Source: Streptomyces indicus (GTDB lineage Bacteria; Actinomycetota; Actinomycetes; Streptomycetales; Streptomycetaceae). From it: DNA of 64,000 nucleotides. Below are positions 1 through 10,674 of this stretch, piece by piece. How positions within the stretch are numbered: the first letter of the stretch is position 1; each line of letters starts with the position of its first letter. The translations under genes and the position numbers were made by a program. The notes beneath the pieces are model-generated. The model was not told where the DNA came from, did not search any database, and saw only the letters and a list, made by a program, of their open reading frames with translations. The DNA lies in contig NZ_FNFF01000001.1 in NCBI RefSeq assembly GCF_900100315.1, positions 558,001-622,000 of the forward strand. The letters are read 5' to 3'.

Positions 1-1878
<1,878 letters not shown>

Positions 1879-1880
1879 GG

Positions 1881-2645
1881 TCAGCTCACCACTCCGGTCA
1901 TGACGGCGACGGGGACGGAGACGAAGCCCAGCGTCAGCACCAGGGCAAGGGCGTTGGCGGTGGCCTTGAGGACCTTGTCGCGGCGCGCGTTGCCCGCGCC
2001 GAGGGTCTGCGCGGCGCTCCAGAAGCCGTGCCGCACATGCAGGCCGACGGCGACGACCGCGACGATGTAGATGACGTTGCTGTACCAGGTCGAGAAGGTG
2101 TCGATGATGTTCTGGTACGGGTGCAGGTGCTCGAACTCGCCCGGGTGGACGGTGCCCGTGGTCAGGTCGAGGAGGTGCCACACGATGAACAGGGCGAGGA
2201 TGATGCCGCCCCAGCGCATGGTCCGCGTCGCGTAGCTCGCGCGCTTGCGCTTGTGCACGTACTTGGCGGGGCGCGCCTTGATGTCGCGGCGGCTCAGCTG
2301 GTACGCGGACACGGCGTGCAGCACGACCGCGGCGACCAGCACGATCCGTACGAGCCACAGCGCCCACTCGTAATGGAGCACCGGCTCGCCCATGGTGCGC
2401 AGCCAGTGCGCGTACTCGTTGATGTCCTCGGGTCCGAAGAAGATCTTCAGGTTCCCGATCATGTGGGCGACCAGGTAGCCGAGCATGATGAGCCCGCTCA
2501 CGGCCATCACGGTCTTCTTGCCGATCGTCGAGTCCCACACCGAGCGCACCAGGGAGGGGCGCATGCCCGAGCGGGCCGGGGACGGACGCTTGCCCGGGGC
2601 CTTGCCCGGTGCGGTGTCCTTGTCGGGGCGCGTTGCCAGAGCCAT
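1881..2645 (-). CDS. sdhC: Succinate dehydrogenase cytochrome b subunit, b558 family
   Basis: Membrane anchor (254 aa) that binds heme and quinone for the succinate dehydrogenase complex. It has an N-terminal Arg/Lys-rich segment, then five hydrophobic helices, including [22 protein letters not shown] with a likely heme-ligand His, and further His residues in later helices. Length and single-subunit form fit the b558 family (diheme, fused C/D type). ATG 2645 (MALATRP) is preferred over an upstream TTG at 2666. It is first gene of the operon with sdhA and is transcribed divergently from a LysR regulator, the usual partner arrangement in Streptomyces, so regulation of the operon by that LysR is likely. 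Confidence 0.92.
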   Translation of the reverse strand: MALATRPDKDTAPGKAPGKRPSPARSGMRPSLVRSVWDSTIGKKTVMAVSGLIMLGYLVAHMIGNLKIFFGPEDINEYAHWLRTMGEPVLHYEWALWLVRIVLVAAVVLHAVSAYQLSRRDIKARPAKYVHKRKRASYATRTMRWGGIILALFIVWHLLDLTTGTVHPGEFEHLHPYQNIIDTFSTWYSNVIYIVAVVAVGLHVRHGFWSAAQTLGAGNARRDKVLKATANALALVLTLGFVSVPVAVMTGVVS

Positions 2646-2704
2646 GGAGATGACGGTAGGGGCCAAGGACCTGATCAGTCCAAGACATGATCCGCCTCAT
2701 TTCC

Positions 2705-2719
2705 ATAGCCACTGCCTAT
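2705..2719. promoter_or_regulatory. Candidate LysR (T-N11-A) operator
   Basis: ATAG-N7-CTAT interrupted palindrome with the T-N11-A pattern (T2706, A2718) typical of LysR-family binding sites. It lies in the 95-bp divergent region between the sdhC-like gene (start 2645) and the LysR gene (start 2741), 21 bp upstream of the LysR start codon, as expected for an autoregulatory and divergently acting site. Confidence 0.5.
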
Positions 2720-2740
2720 CGTGCGGGTACGCTGCCGTGT

Positions 2741-3631
2741 ATGCAGTTCCAGCAGCTCCAGTACTTCGTCGCGGTCGCCGAGACCCGTCACTTCACGCGG
2801 GCGGCCGACGCGCTGCACGTGGCGCAGCCCTCGCTGTCCCAGCAGATCAAGGCCCTTGAGCGGGAGCTGGGCGCGGAGCTGTTCAGCCGGGCGCGGGGCA
2901 ACATCGCGCTCACGGACGCCGGCGAGGCGCTCCTCCCGCTCGCGCGCCGGATCCTCGCGGATGCGGACACCGCGCGCCTGGAGGTGCAGGAGCTGGCCCA
3001 GCTGCGCCGGGGCCGGGTCCGTCTCGGAGCCACACCGAGTCTGTGCACGGGGCTGCTGCCGGACATCCTGCGCACGTTCCACGACGCGTATCCGGGGGTG
3101 CGGCTGATGGTCGAGGAGGGCGGCTCGCACGACCTCGTCCGCCATCTGGCGCGCGGCGCCCTGGACCTGGCACTCGTCGTCCTGCCCCTGCCCTCCCCCT
3201 CCCCCGCCCTCACCACGGTGGAGCTGCTGCGCGAGGACCTGGTGGTGGTCTCCTCGCCGGCCTCACCCGCACCGGGCCGCGCGGGCCGCTCGGTGCGGAT
3301 CGCCGACCTCCAGGACGAGCCGCTCGTGATGTTCCGGCACGGCTACGACCTGCGGGAGCTGACGGTGGCGGCCTGCCGCGCCGCGGGGTTCGAGCCGGAC
3401 TTCGCGGTGGAGGGCGGGGAGATGGACGCGGTCCTCGGTTTCGTACGGGCAGGCCTCGGCGTCGCGGTCGTCCCCCGCATGGTCGCCACACGAGCAGGCC
3501 TCGGCCTCCGCGTCACCCCGCTGACCCGCCCCGGCCTTCACCGCACGATCGCGCTGGCCCACCGCAGCGATGTGGCTCCACCACGGGCTGCGCGCGAGCT
3601 GCAGCGGATGCTGACGGGGCACTTGTCCTGA
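2741..3631 (+). CDS. LysR-family transcriptional regulator
   Basis: 296-aa DNA-binding regulator. It begins MQFQQLQYFVAVAE, the classic LysR winged helix-turn-helix start, with RAADALHVAQPSLSQQIKALE as recognition region (residues about 18-40), then a substrate-binding-like effector domain of about 200 residues. ATG 2741 is chosen because the HTH starts there; the frame extends upstream to 2687 but adds nothing LysR-like. It is divergent from the succinate dehydrogenase operon and probably controls it, with an unknown coinducer. The 3' end runs into an imperfect short tandem repeat. Confidence 0.93.
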   Translation: MQFQQLQYFVAVAETRHFTRAADALHVAQPSLSQQIKALERELGAELFSRARGNIALTDAGEALLPLARRILADADTARLEVQELAQLRRGRVRLGATPSLCTGLLPDILRTFHDAYPGVRLMVEEGGSHDLVRHLARGALDLALVVLPLPSPSPALTTVELLREDLVVVSSPASPAPGRAGRSVRIADLQDEPLVMFRHGYDLRELTVAACRAAGFEPDFAVEGGEMDAVLGFVRAGLGVAVVPRMVATRAGLGLRVTPLTRPGLHRTIALAHRSDVAPPRAARELQRMLTGHLS

Positions 3632-3660
3632 CCGGGCAACTTGTCCTGACGGTGCGGTGC
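3611..3660. repeat. Degenerate short tandem repeat across LysR stop codon
   Basis: Units beginning CTGAC at 3611, 3628 and 3646. The first two (17 and 18 nt, CTGACGGGGCACTTGTC and CTGACCGGGCAACTTGTC) are nearly identical. The LysR TGA (3629-3631) lies at the start of the second unit, so the coding end is copied into the untranslated region. Confidence 0.55.
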
Positions 3661-3673
3661 CTGACGGCTCAGG

Positions 3674-4228
3674 TCACCGAGCGAGCCACCCCGCACCCGC
3701 CAGCACCACATCCGCCACCTCGCCCACCGGCGCGTGCGTCGCGTCCACCGTGAAGTCCTCGACGCGGGCCCGGTCCAGGATCGCGGCCAGTTCGCCCGAG
3801 CGCTTCAGGTGCCATGCCAGGTCGTCCGGCCGGTCCTCGTGCCGGTGGCGCAACCGCTCGTGCACCACCGGGAGTTGCACCGTGAGGCGGCAGACGGCGA
3901 GCGGGACGCCGAGCGCGTCCGCGAGGCGTCCGCGGTCGGTCTCGTCCTCGGCGACTCCGGCCAGGACGAGGTGCCGGGCCCCGGCCGCGAGGTAGTTGGC
4001 CGCCACCGCCTTCAAGTTGCGCAGCATCAGGGCCGCGTTGAAGGGGTCATCCGCCGGCGCCGGCCACGCCTGGCTCAGGCGGTCGAGGTCGATCACGCCG
4101 TGCGGGACGCCTGCTGTGGCCAGGCGGTCCCCCAGTTCGTCCGCGACGGAGGTCTTCCCGACGCCGACCGTGCCGGTGAGCAGGAGGGCGGAAGGAGTCG
4201 GAGGGCCGGGTGCGGCGGCGGCGTTCAT
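3674..4228 (-). CDS. P-loop nucleotide kinase-like ATP-binding protein
   Basis: 184 aa. Walker A GTVGVGKTS at about residues 18-26, followed by a strand ending DLDRLSQAWP that resembles the substrate-binding DxD region of small kinases (adenylylsulfate kinase, gluconate kinase and zeta-like folds). A later strand, LVLAGVAED, could provide the second acidic site. Substrate is not identifiable from sequence. It stands alone, convergent with LysR and upstream of, but not overlapping, the c-di-GMP gene. No signal peptide or membrane segment. Called as a real gene because of length, P-loop and codon bias; the specific function is unknown. Confidence 0.8.
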   Translation of the reverse strand: MNAAAAPGPPTPSALLLTGTVGVGKTSVADELGDRLATAGVPHGVIDLDRLSQAWPAPADDPFNAALMLRNLKAVAANYLAAGARHLVLAGVAEDETDRGRLADALGVPLAVCRLTVQLPVVHERLRHRHEDRPDDLAWHLKRSGELAAILDRARVEDFTVDATHAPVGEVADVVLAGAGWLAR

Positions 4229-4243
4229 GCAGGTGATGCTAAG

Positions 4244-4284
4244 CCGCCGTCAAGCGGCGCCCACCGCCGTCATACGACGCCCAC
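4244..4284. repeat. Two-copy 20-bp tandem repeat
   Basis: CCGCCGTCA...CGCCCAC occurs at 4244-4264 and 4264-4284 (18 of 21 positions identical) in the 94-bp space between the P-loop gene start and the rmdA stop codon. Confidence 0.5.
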
Positions 4285-4322
4285 CACCCTCACGCACGCG
4301 CACCGTCACGCGAAGCCGCCCC

Positions 4323-6485
4323 TCACCCCACCGCATCCACCAGCGCCAGCTCGTGCAGCCGGTCCGGTGGTCCGGGGCGGGCGTAGTACCAGCCCTGTGC
4401 CGTGTCGCAGCCCAGCTCCCTGAGCTGGTCCGCCTGCGCCCCGGTCTCGACCCCCTCCACGGTGACCGACAGGTCCAGGCTGTGGGCCAGGCCCACGATG
4501 CCCTCCACGATCCGCAGGTCCACGGGGTCCACGGGGAAGCGCTGCATGCCCTGGGTGAACGAGCGGTCCAGTTTCAGGACGCTCACCGGCAGGCGCCGCA
4601 GGTTCGCCAAGTTCGAGTAGCCCGTGCCGAAGTCGTCCAGAGCGATGTCCACGCCCATCTCGGCAAGGCGCCGCAGCGGCTTGAGGAGGTCGTCGTCCGC
4701 GCCGATCAGGGCGGATTCGGTGACCTCCAGGCACAGGGAGCCGGGCGAGAGGCCGGAGCGCTGGAGGATCTCCACGGTGTCGGAGACCAGGCCCGGATAG
4801 TGCAGCTGGTGCGGGGACAGGTTGACGTTGATCCGCAGCGGCCCGGCGTCCGCGTGCCGCTCCTCCCACTCGCGCGCCTGGCGCACCGCCTGGTCGAGCA
4901 CCCAGCGCCCGAGCGGCACGATCAGCCCGGTGTGCTCGGCGAGCGGGATGAACCGGTCGGGGCTGAGCGTCCCGTGCTGCGGATGCGACCACCGTACGAG
5001 CGCCTCCGCACCGCGCACGCTGCCGTCCGCCAGGTTCACCAGCGGCTGGTACTCGATGAAGAACTCCTCGCGTGCCAGCGCGGTGGGCAGGGCGGTGGTC
5101 AGGCCGTAGCGGGTGATCGTGCGGGCGTCGGCCTCGGGGTCGGCGATCTCGTAGCGGTTGCCGCCGGCCGACTTCGCCCGGTACATCGTGATGTCCGCGC
5201 TGCGCAGCACCTCCGCCGGGCTGCGCTCCCCCGCCGGGCCCTCGACGATGCCGATCGAGCCGCGCACGGTCAGTTCGCGCCCTTCGATCCGGACGGGGAT
5301 CGCCAGCATGCTGAGGATGCGCGAGGCGAGTTCGTCGACCTCGCTCTCGGTGTCGGGTCCGGTGGTGAGCGCCACGAACTCGTCGCCGCCGAGCCGCGCC
5401 ACCATCTCGCCGGGCCGGGTCGCACAGGCCTGGAGCCGGTCGGCGATCTCCACGAGCAGCCGGTCCCCGGCCGCGTGCCCGAGGCTGTCGTTGATCGCCT
5501 TGAACCCGTCGAGGTCCAGGTAGCACAGGCCGAAGCGCCGTCCCTCGCCCGCCGCGAGGGCCTTCTCCAGGCGCTCGAAGAACAGGGTGCGGTTGGGCAG
5601 GCCGGTCAGCGCGTCGTGCGTGGCCTCGTACCGCAGCCGCAGGTTGAGCAGGCGGCGCTCGGTGGTGTCCTCCATCAGCGCCAGCTGGTACTGGGGCCGT
5701 CCGTCGGCGTCGCGCAGCAGCGAGACGGTCAGGTTGGTCCACAGGACGGTGCCGTCGGCGCGGTAGTACGGCTTCTCGACGCGGTAGTGCTCGCGGCGCC
5801 CCTGCACCAACTCCTCGTACAGCCGCCAGACTTGAGGCGCGTCGTCGGGGTGGGTCCAGTCGGAGACCTTGCGGCCGCGCAGCGATCCGTTCATGCCGCC
5901 CGCGCCGAACATCGCGTTCAGCGCGTCGTTGACCTGGAGGATGTTGCCGTCGAGGTCCGCGATGCCGATGCCGATGGCGGCGCCCTCGAAGACGGCGCGG
6001 AAGCGGGCCTCGCTGGTGTGCAGCGCCTCGGCCACCGCCTGCCGCGCCATCAGGGCGGCCCGCGAGATCGCCTCCTGCTCGCCGCGCGTGCGCTCCCTGA
6101 GCGCCTCGGCGAAGCCGCCGGCCATCGCGTGCTGAAGGCGGGCACAGCGCGCCCGGTGCGCCTCGCGTTCGGCCTCGTCCTCGCTGCCGCAGTACAGGAC
6201 CAGATAGGCATCGACGACGTCCAGGGTCCGGGTGAGCGCCTCGGGATCGGTGCAGTGCGCCTCGATGAGCGCGGCGCCCGCGCGCCGGCCGGCCGCCGCG
6301 TCGAAGGCGCGCGCGGTCAGCGCGTCCCGCAACTGCTCGGCCAGCGGCAGCAGTTGCCGCTGGAACTCGGCGCGGGTCCGTGACGTCGCCGTCACGGGGA
6401 ACACCGCCCGCCCCCAGATGGTGACGAACCGCCGCAGTCGCGAGTCCGGCCCGTCGGCCTCCGCGGTGGCCTCCGTTTCACTCAC
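4323..6485 (-). CDS. rmdA: PAS-GGDEF-EAL cyclic di-GMP protein, RmdA type
   Basis: 720-aa soluble c-di-GMP metabolic protein. Order: helical N-terminus (1-150), PAS sensor (about 155-275), GGDEF domain (about 283-445, intact GGDEF at 366-370), EAL domain (about 465-705, EAL at 494-496 and DDFGTGYSNL metal/substrate loop). Both motifs are intact, so synthesis and hydrolysis are both possible. The architecture and genomic setting match S. coelicolor RmdA, which affects aerial mycelium formation. GTG 6485 is chosen because it overlaps the TGA of the upstream methyltransferase in a GTGA; the longer frame to 6560 would intrude 79 nt into that gene. Confidence 0.88.
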   Translation of the reverse strand: MSETEATAEADGPDSRLRRFVTIWGRAVFPVTATSRTRAEFQRQLLPLAEQLRDALTARAFDAAAGRRAGAALIEAHCTDPEALTRTLDVVDAYLVLYCGSEDEAEREAHRARCARLQHAMAGGFAEALRERTRGEQEAISRAALMARQAVAEALHTSEARFRAVFEGAAIGIGIADLDGNILQVNDALNAMFGAGGMNGSLRGRKVSDWTHPDDAPQVWRLYEELVQGRREHYRVEKPYYRADGTVLWTNLTVSLLRDADGRPQYQLALMEDTTERRLLNLRLRYEATHDALTGLPNRTLFFERLEKALAAGEGRRFGLCYLDLDGFKAINDSLGHAAGDRLLVEIADRLQACATRPGEMVARLGGDEFVALTTGPDTESEVDELASRILSMLAIPVRIEGRELTVRGSIGIVEGPAGERSPAEVLRSADITMYRAKSAGGNRYEIADPEADARTITRYGLTTALPTALAREEFFIEYQPLVNLADGSVRGAEALVRWSHPQHGTLSPDRFIPLAEHTGLIVPLGRWVLDQAVRQAREWEERHADAGPLRINVNLSPHQLHYPGLVSDTVEILQRSGLSPGSLCLEVTESALIGADDDLLKPLRRLAEMGVDIALDDFGTGYSNLANLRRLPVSVLKLDRSFTQGMQRFPVDPVDLRIVEGIVGLAHSLDLSVTVEGVETGAQADQLRELGCDTAQGWYYARPGPPDRLHELALVDAVG

Positions 6486-7294
6486 GTCAGCAGCCCCACG
6501 CCCGCGTACCCCGAGAAGGCGTACGGGTCCTCCTGCTCCGGCGGGGTGTCCGGGCGCCACAGCGGCATGGACACGAGCCCGGGTTCGACCATCCCGTACC
6601 CCTCGAAGAACCGCTCGATCTCGGCCTGCGAGCGCATGATGAGCGGGTTGCGGATGTCCTTGTAGACGCCGACGGTGCCGCCGGCCTGCTCCTGGGTGAG
6701 TGGGATCCCTTCGTACGAGGCGTGCGTCAGGATCAGCAGGCTGCCGGGCGCGAGCGCTGCGCGCAGTGCGGCGACCGCCGCGTACGGGTCGTCGGCGTCC
6801 TCGACGAAATGGAGGACCGCCACCAGCAGCAGGGCTACGGGGCGGTCCAGGTCGAGCAGTCCGGACAGCACGGGGCTGTCGAGGATCTCCTGGGGCTTTC
6901 TGAGATCGGCGGCGAGCACGCCGGCGTCCGGGTTCCCTTCGAGGACGGCCTCGCTGTGCGCGACGGCCACCGGGTCGTGATCGACGTACACCACCCGCGC
7001 GCCCGGGTGCAGGTTCTGCGCGACCTCGTGGACATTGCCGAACGTGGGGATACCGGAGCCGATATCGAGAAACTGCGTGATGCCGCGCTCGACGGCGTAT
7101 CCCACGGCCCGTCTCATGAAGGCACGATTCGCCTGCATGATCTTCGGGAGGCCCGGCATGAACTCCATGGCTTTGCGGGCCGCTTCACGATCCGACTCGA
7201 AGTTGTGCGAACCACCCAGGTAGTAGTCGTAGATGCGCGAAACGCTCGGCACCGATATGTCGATGCTCCGCGGAGCCCAGGCGGGTCGCTCCAT
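6482..7294 (-). CDS. SAM-dependent methyltransferase-like protein, DUF574 family
   Basis: 270-aa protein of the Streptomyces-abundant DUF574/Methyltransf_19 family. The N-terminal block with RIYDYYLGGSHNFESDREAA is the family signature. FLDIGSGIPTFGNVHEVAQ is the SAM-binding glycine loop, followed by VVYVDHDPVAVAHS with the acidic ribose-binding residue. The methyl acceptor is unknown. ATG 7294 is preceded by GGGAGAC. Its TGA overlaps the rmdA GTG by 4 nt, so translation of the two is probably coupled. Confident as to family, not substrate. Confidence 0.9.
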   Translation of the reverse strand: MERPAWAPRSIDISVPSVSRIYDYYLGGSHNFESDREAARKAMEFMPGLPKIMQANRAFMRRAVGYAVERGITQFLDIGSGIPTFGNVHEVAQNLHPGARVVYVDHDPVAVAHSEAVLEGNPDAGVLAADLRKPQEILDSPVLSGLLDLDRPVALLLVAVLHFVEDADDPYAAVAALRAALAPGSLLILTHASYEGIPLTQEQAGGTVGVYKDIRNPLIMRSQAEIERFFEGYGMVEPGLVSMPLWRPDTPPEQEDPYAFSGYAGVGLLT

Positions 7295-7682
7295 CAGTGT
7301 CTCCCTGTTCGACCTTCGAGAGGTGGGTCCGAGCCGGTGTTCGAGGCGAGGCTACTGACCGGCCGCGGGCGGGTCGAGTCGAACCGGAAATTGTTCGTCC
7401 GTTCTCGGTCACTGCCTCCGGCAAGTGCACCTGCAGCTGCACGTGCAGATGAATTCTCGTCACCTTTGGGGTAGTTCGGTGCGGCGGAACTCGACTCCCC
7501 CCTTCCACAACCGACTTCCGCGTCCGTCGCGCAAGGCCTTTTGGAATTTCCGGTTTCCGGCCGACGACTTCAGGCAAACAATACGGGCCGGTTCCTCCAC
7601 CGCAGGCGAGGGGGAGAAACCGGCCCGTATGAGGGGTTCCTGTGCAGGTGCCCGATCTCGCGCCGGGCCGCTGCCGGGCGCG
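7295..7682. other. Intergenic region upstream of the DUF574 methyltransferase
   Basis: 388 bp without a convincing gene. It contains a perfect 12-bp palindrome CTGCACGTGCAG (7437-7448) next to the related GTGCACCTGCAG (7425-7436), possibly a regulatory site for the methyltransferase-rmdA operon, and the terminator at 7581-7630. Confidence 0.5.
7581..7630 (-). terminator. Intrinsic terminator after the lipoprotein gene
   Basis: Perfect 13-bp inverted repeat ATACGGGCCGGTT / AACCGGCCCGTAT (7581-7593 and 7618-7630) with a 24-nt loop, 52 bp past the stop of the minus-strand lipoprotein gene and followed on that strand by a moderately T-rich stretch. Confidence 0.75.
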
Positions 7683-8630
7683 CTACTTCGGGGCGCCGAC
7701 CAGCTTGCCCTCGGGCGAGACGGCGTACCAAGTGCCGCCCACGCCCTGGCCGTTGGTGTCGCCGGGGGCGCTGTCACCGGCGTAGGTGTACAGCGGCCAG
7801 CAGTCGATGGTCTGCTGCTTGAGGCCGTCGGGACGGTTGAAGGTGACGAAGCCCTTCTTGAGGATGCCCTCGGTGTCGTTCTTGTCGACGGGCTCGACCA
7901 CGGGCCAGTTGGCCAGGCAGTCCCCGGTGCAGGCCGACTTCATGGGCCAGGCGGAGTCCTTCTTGAAGCGGTAGACCGTCATGCCGTTCTTGTCGATGAC
8001 GATCTCGCCCAGCTTCGGGTCCTTGCGCGTGGACAGGCCCGCGAGGTCCGCCTGTTCGCCGCCCTCCTCCTCCGCTGCCGCCGGGGAGGCCTTCTTGCCG
8101 TCGGGCGCCGCGGCGAACCAGGTGCCGCCCACGCCCTGCCCCTTGGCGTCGCCGGGCTTCTTGTCCTGGGCGTACCGGTACATCGGCCAGCCCGCGATGG
8201 TCAGCTGCTCGGTGCCGTCGGTGCGCTGCACCGAGCCGATCAGCGAGGGGTCGACGCCGGGCGCGGCCTTGGCGCCCTCCGCGGCGACCACCGGCCAGGC
8301 CGTCTCGCAGTCGCCGTCGCAGGTGGACTTGGGTGGCTTCGCCGTGTCCTTGTCGAAGCGGTAGAGCGTGAACCCGGCGCTGTCGGTGACGACCTTGCCC
8401 AGCTCCTTGCTGTCCCAGACGGCGAGCTGGCCCGCGGACTTCGGCTCGGCGGCCGCCGCATCGGCGTCGCCGCCCCCGCCGTACCCGTCTCCGTAGCCGC
8501 CGTCGGCCGGTGCCGCGTTGCCCACGGACTGGCCGTTCGGCTGGTCGGACCCCTTCTCCTGACCGCACGCCGTCGTCAGCGCAAGAAGGGCCGCAGCCGC
8601 CGCGATCGAGGCGCTCCGCCAGGTCTTCAT
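7683..8630 (-). CDS. Secreted lipoprotein with two Yx(FWY)xxD repeats, SCO0930-like
   Basis: 315 aa. Signal peptide with lipobox ALTTAC ending at Cys near residue 23, then a Gly/Ala/Asp-rich linker. Two copies of a roughly 110-residue domain follow, each with YRF(D/K)KD (the Yx(FWY)xxD motif), a CxGDC pair and AWPVV or NWPVV, and a GGTWFA or GGTWYA end. This is the predicted-lipoprotein family found beside RmdA in S. coelicolor (recalled, not searched). The paired cysteines and aromatic motif suggest a structural or heme/quinone-related extracellular role, which is unproven. ATG 8630 is chosen at the signal peptide; the frame extends to 8801 without a signal-like sequence. Confidence 0.88.
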   Translation of the reverse strand: MKTWRSASIAAAAALLALTTACGQEKGSDQPNGQSVGNAAPADGGYGDGYGGGGDADAAAAEPKSAGQLAVWDSKELGKVVTDSAGFTLYRFDKDTAKPPKSTCDGDCETAWPVVAAEGAKAAPGVDPSLIGSVQRTDGTEQLTIAGWPMYRYAQDKKPGDAKGQGVGGTWFAAAPDGKKASPAAAEEEGGEQADLAGLSTRKDPKLGEIVIDKNGMTVYRFKKDSAWPMKSACTGDCLANWPVVEPVDKNDTEGILKKGFVTFNRPDGLKQQTIDCWPLYTYAGDSAPGDTNGQGVGGTWYAVSPEGKLVGAPK

Positions 8631-8863
8631 CGTGAACTCCCATGGTCCGCTCGGGTGGTCGGCGCTCGGATGCGCCGCACATGGCCCTAGGTACGCAAGC
8701 GGACGGCGGGTGCGTTCAAAGCACTTCAAGATTTCTTTTCCCGGCGGCCGCCCGCACGCCAGTGATGTGCGTGTTTTCCATACGTTTCGGGGGAACCGCA
8801 CGCCTCACGAAACCCGGCCGTAGCTAAATGGCCGAATTGCATCGCCTGACGCACCCTGAGGGC

Positions 8864-9073
8864 ATGCCCTGGCAAGCACCGATCGTGGTCCACCCGCCTC
8901 GCGCGGGGCGTCCCGGACGCCGCGTCGAGGTGCGCGGCGTGGCCCTCGGGACCGCGTACAGCGACGCGGATCTCGTGGAGTTCCTGCGCCGCGCGGGGCT
9001 GAGCGACGCCGACATGGCCCTCGACGACCCCCATCTGGTGGAGTGGCGCGGGCCCGGTGCGCACGCATGGTGA
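8864..9073 (+). CDS. Small conserved hypothetical protein
   Basis: 69 aa from ATG 8864 (MPWQAPIVVH), which has GAGGG just upstream; an in-frame ATG at 8828 has no ribosome site. It is a basic first half (VHPPRAGRPGRRVEVRG) and acidic second half ending PHLVEWRGPGAHAW. No recognised domain. Its TGA lies 4 nt after the start of the next gene, so the two are probably co-translated and functionally linked. Confidence 0.7.
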   Translation: MPWQAPIVVHPPRAGRPGRRVEVRGVALGTAYSDADLVEFLRRAGLSDADMALDDPHLVEWRGPGAHAW

Positions 9074-10440
9074 GCGCGGTGACCGTCCTGGCCACGGCCG
9101 CGGGACCGGAGCCGGCGGCCGCGGGCCCGATGTCCGTGGCCGCGAGCCCGCTGGACTGGTCGCTGGTGGACGGCACGCTGCCGGTGGTACTGCGCGTACT
9201 CGGCCTCGCCTCGCTGGCGTTCCTGCTGATCACACGGGACCGGCGCTGGTGGACGCGGTGGCTGCCGGCCGCCCTGGTGCTGGCCGCGCTGCTGACGTTT
9301 CTGGTCAAGGTCATCGTCAACGACTGGTGGCAGCCCTTCCCCGACGAGCTGCCCTTCGAGGTGCTCTTCTGGATCGGCATCCTGCTGCTCGCCCTGCTGC
9401 TCGCGCTCTTCAAGCTGCGCTTCCTGCGCTGGCGCGGCCGCGTCGGCGCCCTGTTCGCCGCTCTGTGCGTGGTCCTCTACGCGAGCAACCAGGTCAACAT
9501 CTACTACGACAACTTCCCGACCGTGCGCACGATGCTCGGCCCGCAGGACACCGTGAGCCTGAAGGACGCGACGGGCACGAAGGAGCCGGTGCTGGAGGTG
9601 CCGCCGGGCAGGACGATCGAGGACGTGTGGCGCCCGCCGAAGGACCTGCCGGCCAAGGGCACGGTGTCGCAGACACCCATCCCCGGCACGAAGTCGGGCT
9701 TCAAGGCGCAGACCGCGTACGTGTATCTGCCGCCCGCCTACCGCGCCTCGCCGCGCCCCCTGCTGCCCGTGCTCGTGCTGCTGCCGGGCCAGCCCGGCGC
9801 CCCGGAGAACTGGATCACCTCCGGTGAGCTGCCGACGATGATGGACGCGTTCGCCGCCGAGCACCGCGGCCTCGCCCCGATCGTGGTCGTGGCCGACAAC
9901 CTGGGCTCGCCGTTCGACAACCCGCTGTGCGTGGACGGCAAGCTGGGCAAGGTGCAGACATACCTCTCCGAGGACGTGCCGAACTGGGTGGCCGCGCATC
10001 TCCAGGCCGCCACCGACCGGGCGCAGTGGGCGATCTCGGGGCTGTCCAACGGCGGCACGTGCTCCCTTCAGACCGCCGTCAACGCCCCGCAGCGCTACGG
10101 GCGCTTCATCGACATCTCCGGCGAGGCCGAGCCGTCCGTCGGCAGCCACCAGCAGACCGTGGACAGCGTGTTCGGCGGCGACGAGGCGGCCTTCCGCAAG
10201 GTCAATCCGCTGGATGTGATGGCCCGGCAGAAGTTCCCGGACACGGCGGGTGTGTTCGTCGCGGGCACCGAGGACAGCACCTACCGGCCGCAGGCCAAAG
10301 TGGTGTACGACGCAGCCCGCAAGGCCGGGATGGACGTCCGCCTGATGGAGCTGCCCGGCGCCCACAACTGGTCGGTCTGGCGCCCGGGCCTGGAGAAGAA
10401 CCTCCCGTGGCTGGCCCGGCAGACGCGCCTGATCCCCTGA
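9067..10440 (+). CDS. Membrane-anchored esterase (alpha/beta hydrolase, antigen-85/esterase D fold)
   Basis: 457 aa from ATG 9067 (MVSAVTV). The first about 145 residues hold four hydrophobic segments. The C-terminal catalytic domain carries the nucleophile elbow GLSNGG (Ser), an Asp-containing strand near GVFVAGTEDSTY, and a C-terminal His in LPGAHNWSVW, giving a Ser-Asp-His triad. The fold resembles the esterase D/mycolyltransferase-like group; substrate is unknown, acting outside the membrane. The start overlaps the small upstream gene by 7 nt. A GTG at 9070 or an upstream GTG at 9043 are alternative starts. Confidence 0.85.
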   Translation: MVSAVTVLATAAGPEPAAAGPMSVAASPLDWSLVDGTLPVVLRVLGLASLAFLLITRDRRWWTRWLPAALVLAALLTFLVKVIVNDWWQPFPDELPFEVLFWIGILLLALLLALFKLRFLRWRGRVGALFAALCVVLYASNQVNIYYDNFPTVRTMLGPQDTVSLKDATGTKEPVLEVPPGRTIEDVWRPPKDLPAKGTVSQTPIPGTKSGFKAQTAYVYLPPAYRASPRPLLPVLVLLPGQPGAPENWITSGELPTMMDAFAAEHRGLAPIVVVADNLGSPFDNPLCVDGKLGKVQTYLSEDVPNWVAAHLQAATDRAQWAISGLSNGGTCSLQTAVNAPQRYGRFIDISGEAEPSVGSHQQTVDSVFGGDEAAFRKVNPLDVMARQKFPDTAGVFVAGTEDSTYRPQAKVVYDAARKAGMDVRLMELPGAHNWSVWRPGLEKNLPWLARQTRLIP

Positions 10441-10674
10441 CCACCACAGCGGCGATCTCGTCCTGATCGAGCGTCAGCTCCCTTCTCACGCCACGCACCG
10501 CGCGAGGGTCCGCGCCACGCCCGCCATCCCACCAACGGCCCATGCGGATGCCCCATTCGTACGACACCGATCGCGGCCGTACGGGCAGCTCCCTAGCGTT
10601 TCGGGCATCGAGGTGCATTTCCGGCAACAGCGGTAAGGTCCGCGGCTGCTCCTCGGGGACCCGGAGGACTCACC

